From Sedimentisphaerales bacterium (GTDB taxonomy: Bacteria > Planctomycetota > Phycisphaerae > Sedimentisphaerales > SM23-30): a stretch of 39,641 bases of DNA. Each line of letters opens with the position of its first letter. Positions within the stretch are counted from its first letter, which is position 1. The translations under genes were made by a program, and so were the position numbers. Below are positions 24,840-33,986 of this stretch, piece by piece. The notes under the pieces are model-generated. The model was not told where the DNA came from. It saw only the letters and a program-made list of their open reading frames with translations, and searched no databases. The DNA lies in the NCBI GenBank assembly GCA_016928435.1, contig JAFGKT010000013.1:1-39641 (forward strand). The letters are read 5' to 3'.

Positions 24840-25345
24840 GGTATTGCTCCTTGTTTTGCTTTTTGTTTGACGAACTAATTAAAATGGTTCCTCAACAACG
24901 AATAACGCAGCATAGAACGGGCTATTCATGCCATATGCACCTCCAAATTCTTTAGTGTTCTTGTGGTAAATGGGCCTACCTAAATTAGTGCTTTTTCGTG
25001 CTTATCAGGTTCTTTATCTGTAGTTCTTTAAGCATCATAGGATGGCTGGAAACAAGAAGTATATAGGGTATATCTCTATCATAGATGAGCATATTAACTA
25101 GTAGGTTCTTGGGAAGTGTGGTTGGTGGTGGTTGGGGAATTGAAGATTTCGTAGCGGGTTAAGTTGTTGATGATGGGAGTAAATATGGTCTGAGGAATGA
25201 GTAGTAATAATATGGATATTTTGCGGCTTCTGCTGGATTTGGGTTATGAGCAGTAACCGCGGTATTTGACGGATCAGATGGTGGGATCGCGCCGCATGAT
25301 GCTTATATGCGGGCAGCGTGATAATGAGGGGTACCCCGAGCGGGG
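24840..25345. other. Intergenic region between the PEP-CTERM gene and the S41 protease
   Basis: No gene is supported in about 505 nt; this includes the PEP-CTERM gene promoter region, which I could not place exactly. A GGGGTACCCC palindrome at 25328-25337 overlaps an ACCCC-gagc-GGGGT hairpin just after the S41 stop; with no T run it is a doubtful terminator. Confidence 0.45.
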
Positions 25346-26983
25346 TTATGGGTGGGTGGCGGAAGCGATTTGTGGTTCGAGGGTTTGGATGGCGCTGGTC
25401 ATAGCGGGGTCGTCGGATCGGGAAAGAGTCGCGGCCGAGACGATTGCGGGGCCGGTGGGGTAGTCGATAATTATGTCGGGTTGGATGCCGATACGGTGGA
25501 AGCATCGGCCATTAGGGGCCAGATACTGCGCAGTGGTGATGGTGAATGCGGTTTGTGATTGGGGCATGGGCAGTACGGTTTGGACGACGCCTTTGCCTAG
25601 GGTCTGTTGGCCGATGACAACAGCGCGATTGTGGTCTTGGAGAGCGGCGGTGAGGATTTCAGCGGCGCTGGCGGTGTGGTTGTTCACGAGCAGGACAACG
25701 GGCATATTATATCGGGGGTAGGTATTGGTCTCAGCTTGGTATTGACGTGATTGATCAGCGGTTTGGACGGTGACAATGGTGCCTTGACGCAGGAACATGG
25801 AGGCGGTATCCACAGCGGAGTTCATCATGCCGCCTGAGTTGTTACGCAGGTCGATGATTAGTTGTTGAGCGCCGGCGAGTTGGAGGAGCGTCACGGCCCG
25901 GCGGATTTCCATGGCGGTATCGTTGTCAAAGGTGGCGACGCGAAAATAACCGATGTTGGTGTTGGGCAGGATTTGCTGTTGGCGGACACTGGGGGCTGAG
26001 ACGATACGGCGGGTTATTCGACTTTGGAATTGACTGTCTTGACGCTGAAAGGTGACATTGACGGATGAATCTTGGGGGCCTCGGAGCAAACGGCCAAGTT
26101 GGTTGGGGGTGGCTTGGTTGATGGCGGCGCCATTGACAGCGGTGATGATATCGCCGGGCTGCACGGAAGCGCGCGCGGCGGGACTGTCGGGGACGACATC
26201 GAATACAATGGCGCTGCCTTCTTGAATGATAACATCTATGCCGATGCCGACGTAGGCGCCGGTGATTTGGTCGTAGAATTCGCGATATCGCTGTGGACTG
26301 AGCAGATGGGAATATTCGTCGAGTGAATCAGCCAGGGCGTAGGCGAGCTGCATCGCGGGCCAACCGGGCGAAAGACCAAGCTGTTGAGCGATGGGAGCGA
26401 GTCGAGCGGCGATGTCAACGGAGGTCTGGGGCAGCGAAGGTTCGGCAGCGGCAGCGAGGGTTTGACGTTCGATGTTGATGGCGTCGATTAGAGGTTGGGA
26501 ATCTGGATGGCGCTGAGCCGCGGCGTGGAGCTGCAGCAGTGCGCTTCGGAGCAGATCGCGCGAGTCGCAGGGGATATAGTATCGCTGCTCGATTAGAGCG
26601 ACGACGGAGGAAAGAAATTCTTGGGCGGTATCGAGATCGGTTTGATCGATGCTGGTAATGAAGCTGAGATCGTCGTAGCGGCTGTCAACGGCGGCGGAGG
26701 CGGTGCAGAGTTCGAGTCTTTCAGCGATTTGTGCGTGTTGGTTTTGATCGGCCAGGTCAAGGGCTTGTTCGAGGAATTGCTCAGCGAGTTGGAAACGCTG
26801 GTTGGTCAGTTCCCGGTCGGCTTGCAGGAGTATCTGGTCGAGCGAAGCGGTGGTGAAATCCGTCTGGGCGACGACATGGGCTGATAGTATGGCGATGATG
26901 GCTATGATTAGTGATATAGCGAGGCGATATGACGCAGCCGATCGCGGACGAGGCGGGGGCGAGTTTTTTGCTGACACGATCAC
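25346..26983 (-). CDS. S41 family C-terminal processing peptidase (CtpA-like)
   Basis: About 545 residues from a GTG at 26983. One membrane anchor or signal (about 20-39) leads into a helical region (about 45-240), a PDZ domain (about 275-350, GDIITAVNGAAINQ) and the S41 protease fold (about 365-520). The catalytic Ser439 lies in NNHTASAAEIL and Lys464 in LGKGVVQTV, 25 residues apart as in known CtpA enzymes. Such proteases cut periplasmic proteins near their C-termini. The frame stays open to 27334, but that would overlap gpmI and add 117 residues without family character; GTG codons at 26983 and 26977 are the likely starts, and the ribosome site is weak. Confidence 0.88.
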   Translation of the reverse strand: MIVSAKNSPPPRPRSAASYRLAISLIIAIIAILSAHVVAQTDFTTASLDQILLQADRELTNQRFQLAEQFLEQALDLADQNQHAQIAERLELCTASAAVDSRYDDLSFITSIDQTDLDTAQEFLSSVVALIEQRYYIPCDSRDLLRSALLQLHAAAQRHPDSQPLIDAINIERQTLAAAAEPSLPQTSVDIAARLAPIAQQLGLSPGWPAMQLAYALADSLDEYSHLLSPQRYREFYDQITGAYVGIGIDVIIQEGSAIVFDVVPDSPAARASVQPGDIITAVNGAAINQATPNQLGRLLRGPQDSSVNVTFQRQDSQFQSRITRRIVSAPSVRQQQILPNTNIGYFRVATFDNDTAMEIRRAVTLLQLAGAQQLIIDLRNNSGGMMNSAVDTASMFLRQGTIVTVQTADQSRQYQAETNTYPRYNMPVVLLVNNHTASAAEILTAALQDHNRAVVIGQQTLGKGVVQTVLPMPQSQTAFTITTAQYLAPNGRCFHRIGIQPDIIIDYPTGPAIVSAATLSRSDDPAMTSAIQTLEPQIASATHP

Positions 26984-27306
26984 TCTAAGTGGTGCTTCCA
27001 ATTTGCAGTGAAAAACAGTACCTTTGAAGGTGTTTTTCGGGTATAAAGTTACCTTTAAAGTATATCCCTGTTGGGGCGGACATCCAAGTGCGGCCGACGG
27101 ATTGGGGGGCGAAAGTGACTGATTTGGTGTTGGGGGTAGGTAACGCGGCGTTATAGTCAGGATAGTTTGGCTAGAGCGCCAAGGAATTGTGACGATGTTG
27201 GAGATGAGTAAGTTAAGTGTGGCAAGATAGGCAAGATGGAGTTTGCCGGCGTGTTTTGTTAGAGTATGAGAAATTAAGCAAGTCAAATACAAGATAGGAA
27301 TATTAT
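26984..27306. promoter_or_regulatory. Divergent region between the S41 protease and gpmI
   Basis: About 320 nt. A possible gpmI promoter is TTGCCG (27243-27248), a 16-nt spacer, then TATGAG (27265-27270). A direct repeat-like pair, TACCTTTGAAGG and TTACCTTTAAAG, occurs near 27020 and 27050. No gene is supported. Confidence 0.35.
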
Positions 27307-28896
27307 ATGAGTTCTGATGCGGCGAAATCATCATCGGTTACATTACGGAAACGCCCCTTTGTGCTTATCATTCGGGATGGTTGGGGACACAATGACGATG
27401 CGTCTTTGGCGCAGTGGGACGCGACGAAGGTTGCGAACACCCCGGTGGACGACATGCTGACCGCGGATTATCCGCATTGTTTGGTGGCGACATATGGGGA
27501 AAATGTGGGTTTGCCTGACGGTACGATGGGCAATAGCGAAGTAGGGCATCAGAACATCGGGGCGGGTCGAATTGTATATCAGGAGTCTATGCGTTTAACC
27601 AAGGCGATTCGGGACGGGGATTTTTTTGAGAACGAGGTTTTGCTAAAGGCGATAGACCGCTGCGCAGCGAATAACTCGAAGCTGCACTTGATGGGTTTGA
27701 TTAGTGACGCGGGGGTTCACTCTTTGTTGAATCATCTTTATGGTTTGCTCGAGTTGGCTAAGCGCAAGAATATGCCTCGGGTTTATTTGCATGGTTTGAT
27801 GGACGGCAGGGATACGCCTCCGAATAGTGGCCGGGAGTTTATCGCGACGGTCGAAGCGAAGATGAAGGAGATGGGCATTGGTGAGGTTGCTTCGCTGATG
27901 GGGCGGTTCTGGGGGATGGACCGGGATCAGCGTTGGAACCGCGTGGAAAGAGCGTACCAATGTTTGCGTTATGGTAAGGGAGATAAGTTCGACTCCGCGG
28001 ACGCAGCCATGGAAGCCAGCTACGCCAACGATGTAACAGATGAGTTTGTCGAGCCGACGGTGATTACTGGTGATGACGGGCAACCGAAGGCGGTGATCGA
28101 GGATGGGGACAGTATGGTGTTCTTTAACTTCAGGGGTGATCGGCCTCGCGAGATTACGCGGGCGTTTGTGGATGAGCATTTCGAGCATTTTGATCGGGGC
28201 GGTGATCTGGATGTTTATTGGGTTTGCATGACGCAATATGACGCGACGATCAAGGCGCCGGTGGCGTTTCCGAAAGGGGACAAGATGAAAAATATCGTGG
28301 GGGAATATTGGTCAAACTTAGGGCTGAAGCAGTTTCGTTGCGCGGAGACGGAGAAATACGCGCATGTGACGTTCTTTTTTAACGATTACCGAGAACAGCC
28401 GTTCAAGGGCGAAGACAGGCAGATCGTTCCGTCGCCTAAGGTTGAGACTTATGACAAGAAGCCGGAGATGTCGGCGCAGGAAGTGGCGGACAAAGTGCTG
28501 GAGCGGTTGGATTTGGATGAATATGACGCGATTGTGGTGAACTTCGCGAACCCGGATATGGTGGGGCATACCGGCGTGATGGCTGCGGCGATTGTGGCGG
28601 CAGAGACGGTGGATAGGTGTGTGGGGCAGATATTGGATAAGGTCAAGGCGATGGGTGGGTCAGCGATTATCACGGCCGACCATGGGAATCTGGAAAAGAT
28701 GTATGATCCGATCACGAAAGGACCTTTCACAGCACATACGACGGGGGTGGTGCCTTTGATCGTTTTTGATGAGGAATTGAAGGGCGCCAAGCTGCGGGAC
28801 GATGGGATATTGGCGGATGTGATTCCGACGGGGCTGGAGCTGATGGGTTTGGAGCAGCCGGCGGAGATGACAGGGCGGTCGCTGATTGTGCGGTAG
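27307..28896 (+). CDS. gpmI: 2,3-bisphosphoglycerate-independent phosphoglycerate mutase
   Basis: 529 residues, close to the usual 510-550. It interconverts 3- and 2-phosphoglycerate in glycolysis and gluconeogenesis using two Mn ions. The metal-binding RDGWG is at the N-terminus and the phosphorylated Ser77 is in MGNSEVGHQ. The substrate-binding strips are HGLMDGRDTPPNSG, GRFWGMDRDQRW and FRGDRPREI. The second metal site is in NFANPDMVGHTG and ITADHGNLEKM. AGGA lies 7 nt before the ATG. It converges on the NUDIX-type gene; a family A hairpin lies between the two stops. Confidence 0.97.
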   Translation: MSSDAAKSSSVTLRKRPFVLIIRDGWGHNDDASLAQWDATKVANTPVDDMLTADYPHCLVATYGENVGLPDGTMGNSEVGHQNIGAGRIVYQESMRLTKAIRDGDFFENEVLLKAIDRCAANNSKLHLMGLISDAGVHSLLNHLYGLLELAKRKNMPRVYLHGLMDGRDTPPNSGREFIATVEAKMKEMGIGEVASLMGRFWGMDRDQRWNRVERAYQCLRYGKGDKFDSADAAMEASYANDVTDEFVEPTVITGDDGQPKAVIEDGDSMVFFNFRGDRPREITRAFVDEHFEHFDRGGDLDVYWVCMTQYDATIKAPVAFPKGDKMKNIVGEYWSNLGLKQFRCAETEKYAHVTFFFNDYREQPFKGEDRQIVPSPKVETYDKKPEMSAQEVADKVLERLDLDEYDAIVVNFANPDMVGHTGVMAAAIVAAETVDRCVGQILDKVKAMGGSAIITADHGNLEKMYDPITKGPFTAHTTGVVPLIVFDEELKGAKLRDDGILADVIPTGLELMGLEQPAEMTGRSLIVR

Positions 28897-28924
28897 TGGA
28901 GATGGTGGTGTGGTTGGTTGACGC

Positions 28925-28945
28925 GGCGGGCATGGCCCGCCCTAC
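28925..28945 (+). repeat. Palindromic intergenic repeat, family A (copy 3)
   Basis: GGCGGGC-ATG-GCCCGCC then CTAC. It lies between convergent gpmI and the NUDIX gene. Its stem could slow polymerase in both directions, but there is no T run. Confidence 0.65.
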
Positions 28946-28954
28946 TTGGGAGAG

Positions 28955-29602
28955 TTATTGATCGATAGAGAGGGCGGAGTTTTTGCGTTTTTCGATTTCG
29001 GGGAGTTGGTCGGCGCATAGAGCGGACCAGGTTTCTAGAGAGTCTCTGGCGGCTTGTAGCTGGTCAGCGGTCATGAATTCCATTTGGGTGATCATCTGCT
29101 CGCGTTTGTTGACGTTGGGGGCGTCGAGGGACCAGAGGTGGACGATGCCTAGATGGACGGAGCCGACCTCGTTGGATTCGTCGTTGAGCAGTGCGACGAT
29201 GTGGTTGGTGTGGGGGGAGGCTACTTCTACTTCTTCTTCGACTTCGCGCTGGACGGCGGCGAGGTAGGTTTGGTAGAAGCTGGAATCGAAGAGGGACATG
29301 TCATCGACGGGGTTGATGTGCCCGCCGATGCCTATTGAGCGGTTGCCTACGAGACGGATTTCGCCGGCCCGTTTGCCTCGGACGTAACTGAGATATTTGC
29401 CATCGTGGGCCATGATGACGTAGGGGATTAGCTGTTTGTAGCTGGGGTCGTTTTCGACTTGGGCTCGGTCTTTGAAGGTGGGGACGCCTTGGGCGAATAT
29501 TTCGCTGAGATAGCGGTCCACGTCGAACCTTAGGCCGTTAAATAGGCCGATCTTTTCGACGACTTTTCTTTCGACTACCAGTACTTGCTCATTTGGGGCC
29601 AT
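28955..29602 (-). CDS. NUDIX-like predicted phosphoesterase (COG4112-like)
   Basis: 215 residues. The centre holds GIGGHINPVDDMS and AVQREVEEEVEV, a divergent NUDIX box: the RExxEE core is kept, but the upstream E and the later G are not. This matches small MutT-related predicted phosphoesterases that I associate with COG4112; the substrate is unknown, and hydrolysis of a nucleotide or similar diphosphate is inferred. I choose the ATG at 29602 because AAAGGAT lies 7 nt upstream; the open frame continues to 29719 without family character. It is transcribed toward gpmI. Confidence 0.82.
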   Translation of the reverse strand: MAPNEQVLVVERKVVEKIGLFNGLRFDVDRYLSEIFAQGVPTFKDRAQVENDPSYKQLIPYVIMAHDGKYLSYVRGKRAGEIRLVGNRSIGIGGHINPVDDMSLFDSSFYQTYLAAVQREVEEEVEVASPHTNHIVALLNDESNEVGSVHLGIVHLWSLDAPNVNKREQMITQMEFMTADQLQAARDSLETWSALCADQLPEIEKRKNSALSIDQ

Positions 29603-29874
29603 GCTATATCCTTTTGAGGTTATGGAAAACAAGGTCAATGATATTGTACGGTTAGGATATTGGATTTTGGAGGGATTGTAAAGGATTGGGATTTTTTGAT
29701 TATGGACAGATAAGGCCAATAAAATGGTTTTTTGACTGATTTGGAAGGATTAATGGAGTATGGGCCGATTAAGGGTGTAGCGGTGGTGTTTTTTGTTGGT
29801 TTTTGGTAGAATGGTATGGCGAAGGTTTGACCAGGACGAAAAGGGCAGTGGAGAAGTTTGAAAGTGAGGCTGTG

Positions 29875-31899
29875 ATGGGGTTAAAGGTGACGCGTCGATA
29901 TATGGGTTTGCTGGTGGCGGGGCTGGTTTTGGTATTGAGTGGTGGGGTATGGGGGCAGATGTCTGATCAGGCGTTGGAGCGGTTGCGGGCGCGGGGGATA
30001 GTTGAGGGTTGGACGTTTACGGTGGGCAGGAGTGAAGCGACGGAGCATGCGTTGGAGGATTTGTGCGGGTTTGTAGAGCCGAACGATTGGCGTGAGACGG
30101 GGGAGTTCGCGGATTTGTATGTGGGGGGCGAGTTGCTGATGGGGGTATATGAGTCGTTTGATTGGCGTGATTATGTTACATTGCCTCCGGTGCGTAACCA
30201 AGGGGGCTGCGGGGCGTGTTGGGCGTTTGCTACGGTGGGGGCGCTGGAGTGCGCGATAGCGATTTATGATGGCGAGATAGTTGATCTTTCGGAGCAATGG
30301 TTAGTGAGCTGTACCGCAGCTGGGACTTGCGGTGGAGGCTCGTGGGCACATAATTACCATTTGTGCAGCGGAGGCAGTACGGACAGTTGCGGCGGTAGTG
30401 GCGCGGTATTGGAGGTTGATTTTCCTTATGTGGCATCGGATGTGGCTTGCGGGTGTCCGTATGATCATCCGTATTGCATTGACGATTGGGCGTATATTGG
30501 GTCTTATAACGACGTGCCGAGCATAGGTGAGATTAAGCGGGCGATATTGGATTATGGACCGGTCGCGGTGGCGGTTACGGCAAACAGTGCGTTTCAGGCG
30601 TACAGCGGGGGGGTATTCAACAGCTGCGATACTAGTACTACTTTGAACCATGCGGTGGTGCTGGTCGGTTGGGATGACACGATGGGTAACGGCGTATGGA
30701 TTATGCGGAACTCTTGGGGGCCGACGTGGGGCGAAGACGGCTATATGTATATAGAGTATGGTTGTTCGAATATTGGTTCCGCGGCAAATTTTGTGGAATA
30801 TGTGCCGGCGGTTTTGCAGGTTTCGCCTAGCGGTGATTGGGGCAGCAGCGGTGTGGCAGGTGGGCCTTTCTCGCCGAGCGATACGGTTTATACTTTGACG
30901 AATAATAGTAATGAAGCGTTGGTTTGGACGGCGGACTGGGGGGCGGATTGGTTGGGGGTTTTTCCGAGCAGCGGGGTTTTGGGAGCGTACGGCAGTGTGG
31001 ATGTGACGGTGCGGATAAACCAGACGGCGGCGGCGGAATTGGGAGCGGGGCAATATACAGACTATTTGTGGTTTGGTGGGGACGATTTTGTTACGCGGAT
31101 GGTTACGCTGACGGTGGGGGGAGAGGTTTACCATACGGAGTTGTTTAGTAATGGGGATAATGATTTAGACTATACGAGTGTAATGTTTGTGGAGGATGGT
31201 TCGGCGAGCTATTACACGGCTTGCGCGAGAAGCATTACGAGTTTGCCTGTGGATGGTACGGGTAAGATAGATTTGGGTTTGGATGATAATGAATATGCAG
31301 AAGTAGTGCTGGAGGAGGGGGCGGAAGTTGAGTTTTACGGGGTGAGTTACGATAGGTTTTATGTAGGGAGCAATGGGTATGTGACGTTTGGCGTGGGTGA
31401 TACGGACGCAACGGAGTCGGCGGCGGATCATTTTTCGCGGGTACGGATTTCGGGAATGTTTGATAATTTGAATCCGCGTCGCGGTGGTGAAGTATGGTGG
31501 CGGCAGATGGATGATCGGGCGGTGGTTACGTGGGAATCAGTGCCGGTATGGCTAAAGACTGGTTCTAACACTTTCCAGATCGAGATGTTTTTTGATGGGC
31601 GGGTGCGTTTGTCTTATTTGGGGTTGACGCTGACGGGTGGTTTGGCGGGTCTTTCGCGGGGTGATGGTTTGCCGAGCGATTGGGCGACGATGGAAAGTGA
31701 TTTGAGCGCGGTGAGCTGGTTGGGGGATGCGGATGATGATTGTGATGTGGATGTGGTGGATTTGGCGGTATTGGGGAGTGAATGGCTAAGGGACGATTGC
31801 GCCGGGAGCGGATGCAACGGGGCTGATATTGACGGCGACGGGAAGGTGGACTTAGGGGATTTCGCGTGGTTGGCGAATGCGTGGTTGCGGGGGATATAA
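29875..31899 (+). CDS. Secreted papain-family (C1A) cysteine protease with dockerin
   Basis: 674 residues. Signal peptide about 1-27, a short pro-region, then a C1A domain (about 94-312): Gln109 and Cys115 in NQGGCGACWAF, His259 in LNHAVVLVGWD, Asn279 in RNSWGPTWGEDGY. All catalytic residues are present. A beta domain of the BACON type follows (about 315-400), then a second beta-rich region (about 410-600). The protein ends in a complete type I dockerin with two calcium loops, DADDDCDVDVVDLAVLGSEWL and DIDGDGKVDLGDFAWLANAWL (each about 21 residues; loops at DADDDCDVDVVD and DIDGDGKVDLGD). I start at ATG 29875, with GAGG before it, not at the TTG 29803. No scaffoldin is in the window. Confidence 0.93.
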   Translation: MGLKVTRRYMGLLVAGLVLVLSGGVWGQMSDQALERLRARGIVEGWTFTVGRSEATEHALEDLCGFVEPNDWRETGEFADLYVGGELLMGVYESFDWRDYVTLPPVRNQGGCGACWAFATVGALECAIAIYDGEIVDLSEQWLVSCTAAGTCGGGSWAHNYHLCSGGSTDSCGGSGAVLEVDFPYVASDVACGCPYDHPYCIDDWAYIGSYNDVPSIGEIKRAILDYGPVAVAVTANSAFQAYSGGVFNSCDTSTTLNHAVVLVGWDDTMGNGVWIMRNSWGPTWGEDGYMYIEYGCSNIGSAANFVEYVPAVLQVSPSGDWGSSGVAGGPFSPSDTVYTLTNNSNEALVWTADWGADWLGVFPSSGVLGAYGSVDVTVRINQTAAAELGAGQYTDYLWFGGDDFVTRMVTLTVGGEVYHTELFSNGDNDLDYTSVMFVEDGSASYYTACARSITSLPVDGTGKIDLGLDDNEYAEVVLEEGAEVEFYGVSYDRFYVGSNGYVTFGVGDTDATESAADHFSRVRISGMFDNLNPRRGGEVWWRQMDDRAVVTWESVPVWLKTGSNTFQIEMFFDGRVRLSYLGLTLTGGLAGLSRGDGLPSDWATMESDLSAVSWLGDADDDCDVDVVDLAVLGSEWLRDDCAGSGCNGADIDGDGKVDLGDFAWLANAWLRGI

Positions 31900-31905
31900 T
31901 TCACC

Positions 31906-31962
31906 GTGAAAGAACGCAAAGAACACAAAAGAGAACCGCTAATGGACACGAATATTCACTAA
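31906..31962 (+). repeat. A-rich intergenic repeat, family D
   Basis: Contains GAAAGAACGCAAAGAACAC, then GAACCGCTAATGGACACG and CACTAATC. Related fragments lie at 38700-38757, 39379-39416 and 39458-39510, and in reverse at about 285-345 and 447-505. Confidence 0.55.
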
Positions 31963-32041
31963 TCAAGATTAGCTGCCAGGGGCGAATCAGTTGCGGTTGT
32001 GAGTTAGTGAAGCTGGAAGTGGATTAGGATAACGCAGTGAG

Positions 32042-32086
32042 TTCTAACCCCCGAACATAAAGTTCGAGGGCTAACGTTGGGGTTAG
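32042..32086 (+). repeat. Hairpin-forming intergenic repeat, family B (copy 1)
   Basis: CCCCCGAAC-ATAAA-GTTCGAGGG hairpin followed by CTAACGTTGGGGTTAG. Outer arms TAACCCC and GGGGTTA can also pair. It ends 24 nt before the exodeoxyribonuclease gene, so it is probably in that gene's leader. Confidence 0.65.
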
Positions 32087-32110
32087 GATTAGTTGAAGCG
32101 AAAGGGTTAG

Positions 32111-32887
32111 ATGAAGTCGTTAAGGTTGTTGTGTTGGAATGTGAATGGGTTGCGGGCGATACATCGCAAGGGGTTGTTTTTGGATTGGCTGGTGAAGGAA
32201 CGGCCTGACGTTTTGGCGATACAAGAAACGAAGCTGCAAGAGGATCAGGTGCCGGAGGAGTTGTGGGAGGTACTGGATTATAAGGTTTATTTCAATTCGG
32301 CTCAGCGGAAGGGCTACAGTGGGGTTGGGCTTTGGAGCAGGCCGCAGCCGGTTGAGGTAACACAGGGCTTTGGGGTGAAGCGGTTTGACGCCGAGGGCCG
32401 GACGCTGGTGGCGGACTATGGGGATTTTTTGCTTTACAATGTTTATTTTCCGAATGGCGGGCAGGGCGAGGAGCGGCTGCAATATAAGTATGATTTTTAT
32501 GACGCCTTTTTGAAGCACTTGAAGAAGGTTAAGAAGACTCGGCCGAACATTTTAGTGTGTGGTGATGTGAACACAGCACATAAAGAGATAGATTTGGCGC
32601 GGCCGAAAGAGAACGAGAGTAACACGGGTTTTTTGCCTGACGAACGAGCGTGGATCGACAAGCTATTGGCGAGCGGATTTTGCGATACGTTCAGGATGTT
32701 CGAGGATGGCGGCGAGAATTATACATGGTGGGATTATAAGACGCGGGCGCGGGAGAGAAATGTGGGCTGGCGGATCGATTACTTTTTTGTGAGTGAGGCG
32801 TTTAAGGATAATGTTGAGGGGGCACGGATATTGGCGGATGTGGTGGGGTCGGATCATTGTCCGATCGAGGTGCAAATTGGAATATAG
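32111..32887 (+). CDS. xth: Exodeoxyribonuclease III (AP endonuclease family)
   Basis: 258 residues, the usual length. It repairs DNA by cutting at abasic sites and removing 3' ends. The family strips are present in order: LLCWNVNGLRA at the N-terminus, metal-binding Glu39 in IQETKLQ, GYSGVGLWS, YNVYFPNGGQGEERL, LVCGDVNTAHKEIDLARPK, and GWRIDYFFVS. The final D248-H249 in GSDHCPIEV is the catalytic Asp-His pair. AAGGG lies shortly before the ATG. A family B repeat is just upstream. Confidence 0.96.
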   Translation: MKSLRLLCWNVNGLRAIHRKGLFLDWLVKERPDVLAIQETKLQEDQVPEELWEVLDYKVYFNSAQRKGYSGVGLWSRPQPVEVTQGFGVKRFDAEGRTLVADYGDFLLYNVYFPNGGQGEERLQYKYDFYDAFLKHLKKVKKTRPNILVCGDVNTAHKEIDLARPKENESNTGFLPDERAWIDKLLASGFCDTFRMFEDGGENYTWWDYKTRARERNVGWRIDYFFVSEAFKDNVEGARILADVVGSDHCPIEVQIGI

Positions 32888-32962
32888 ATAGAAAAAGATG
32901 ATTGTTAGGTGTTGGAGATGGGAGTATAATTTGGGCGATGGGGAAATGGCGTATTCGGAGAC

Positions 32963-32983
32963 GGCGGGCATGGCCCGCCCTAC
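32963..32983 (+). repeat. Palindromic intergenic repeat, family A (copy 4)
   Basis: Same 21 nt as copy 3 (GGCGGGC-ATG-GCCCGCC and CTAC). It lies upstream of the AIM24-family gene. Confidence 0.65.
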
Positions 32984-33034
32984 ATTGGATAGTGGGATGA
33001 TGGGCATGGACCATTTGATATAAGGAGCAATATC

Positions 33035-33796
33035 ATGGCGGACGGCGTAGATGTAATTGACTATCAGATTTTTGGCGATGACATGCAGATGGTTGAGATC
33101 GAGCTGGATCCGGGCGAGGGGATTCGCGCGGAGGCTGGGGCGATGATGTATATGGAGGATGGGATCGAAATGCAGACAAGTACGGGGGGCGGGCTGTTCA
33201 AAGGGTTCAAGCGAATGCTGACTGGTGCGAGTTTTTTCATTACGAGCTTTATGTACAATGGGCAGGGCAAAGGGCATGTCGCGTTTGCTGCGCCGTATCC
33301 GGGTAAGATTATTCCGTTGGATATGGCGGAGTTGGGCGGGAAGTTTTTGTGTCAGAAGGATGCGTTTCTGTGCGCGGCACGGGGGATAGAAATTGAAGTG
33401 GCATTTACGAAGAGATTGGGTGCGGGGTTGTTCGGCGGTGAAGGTTTTATCCTGCAGCGATTGGAAGGCGAGGGGATGGCGTTTGCGCATGCGGGCGGTA
33501 CGATTGTGCAGCGGGATTTGGCGGCTGGTGAGACGCTGCGAGTGGATACGGGTTGTCTGGTGGCGTTTTCGCCGACGGTTGATTATAACATTAAGCTTTT
33601 GGGCGGGTTCAAGAATACGCTGTTTGGGGGCGAAGGGTTGTTCTTGGCGCACTTGACGGGGCCTGGGCGGGTTTATTTGCAGACGCTGCCTTTCTCGCGG
33701 TTAGCAGATAGGATTGTGGCGGCGTCGAGTTACAAGAGCAAAGGCGAAACGCGACGCGGCGGTGGACTGTTGGGGGGGTTGTTGAATAGTGATTAG
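33035..33796 (+). CDS. TIGR00266 / AIM24 family protein
   Basis: 253 residues. Strips such as [20 protein letters not shown] and [20 protein letters not shown] are those of TIGR00266 proteins, a beta-rich family related to mitochondrial AIM24. Its biochemical role in bacteria is not settled. The protein ends in a Gly-rich, basic tail ([15 protein letters not shown]). AAGGAG lies 7 nt before the ATG. It has no signal peptide. A family C repeat starts at its stop codon. Confidence 0.92.
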   Translation: MADGVDVIDYQIFGDDMQMVEIELDPGEGIRAEAGAMMYMEDGIEMQTSTGGGLFKGFKRMLTGASFFITSFMYNGQGKGHVAFAAPYPGKIIPLDMAELGGKFLCQKDAFLCAARGIEIEVAFTKRLGAGLFGGEGFILQRLEGEGMAFAHAGGTIVQRDLAAGETLRVDTGCLVAFSPTVDYNIKLLGGFKNTLFGGEGLFLAHLTGPGRVYLQTLPFSRLADRIVAASSYKSKGETRRGGGLLGGLLNSD

Positions 33797-33877
33797 TGCG
33801 AACCGCACGGGTAAATTGACCAACCGTACTCGGTTGGGAAAATCCGCTTCCGCTGGGCGCTGCCACAAGGAAGTAAG
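33796..33877 (+). repeat. Family C repeat, full copy
   Basis: It opens with the hairpin GTGCG-AAC-CGCAC and closes with GCTTCCGCTGGGCGCTGCCA plus CAAGGAAG. It aligns without gaps over 82 nt to 39558-39639; the ends are nearly identical and the middle is diverged. A partial copy of the first third is at 33903-33930. Confidence 0.75.
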
Positions 33878-33902
33878 TTGACTTATTGCTGAGCGGTGAT
33901 CA

Positions 33903-33930
33903 GGTGCGAACCGCTCGGGTAGATTTATGG
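33903..33930 (+). repeat. Family C repeat, partial copy
   Basis: GGTGCGAACCGCTCGGGTAG matches the first part of the full copies, with one change in the hairpin arm (CGCTC for CGCAC). Confidence 0.6.
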
Positions 33931-33937
33931 GTACAGT

Positions 33938-33973
33938 GAGTTCCAACCCCCGAACATGAAGTTCGGGGGCTAA
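33938..33973 (+). repeat. Hairpin-forming intergenic repeat, family B (copy 2)
   Basis: A perfect 9-pair hairpin, CCCCCGAAC (33947-33955) and GTTCGGGGG (33961-33969), loop ATGAA. It directly follows the stop of the glycosidase gene on the minus strand. Confidence 0.7.
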
Positions 33974-33986
33974 GGGGGGGCGGTTT

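Noticed and set aside
25098..25505. 135-residue minus-strand frame rich in Arg, His and Pro
   Set aside because: It overlaps the 3' end of the S41 gene in another frame; such composition is typical of a shadow of G-rich DNA.
26984..27334. N-terminal extension of the S41 frame
   Set aside because: It overlaps the gpmI start, has no family character, and leaves the membrane anchor far inside the protein.
31906..31962. Insertion sequence remnant
   Set aside because: No transposase fragment or terminal inverted repeat is visible; a short dispersed repeat explains it better.
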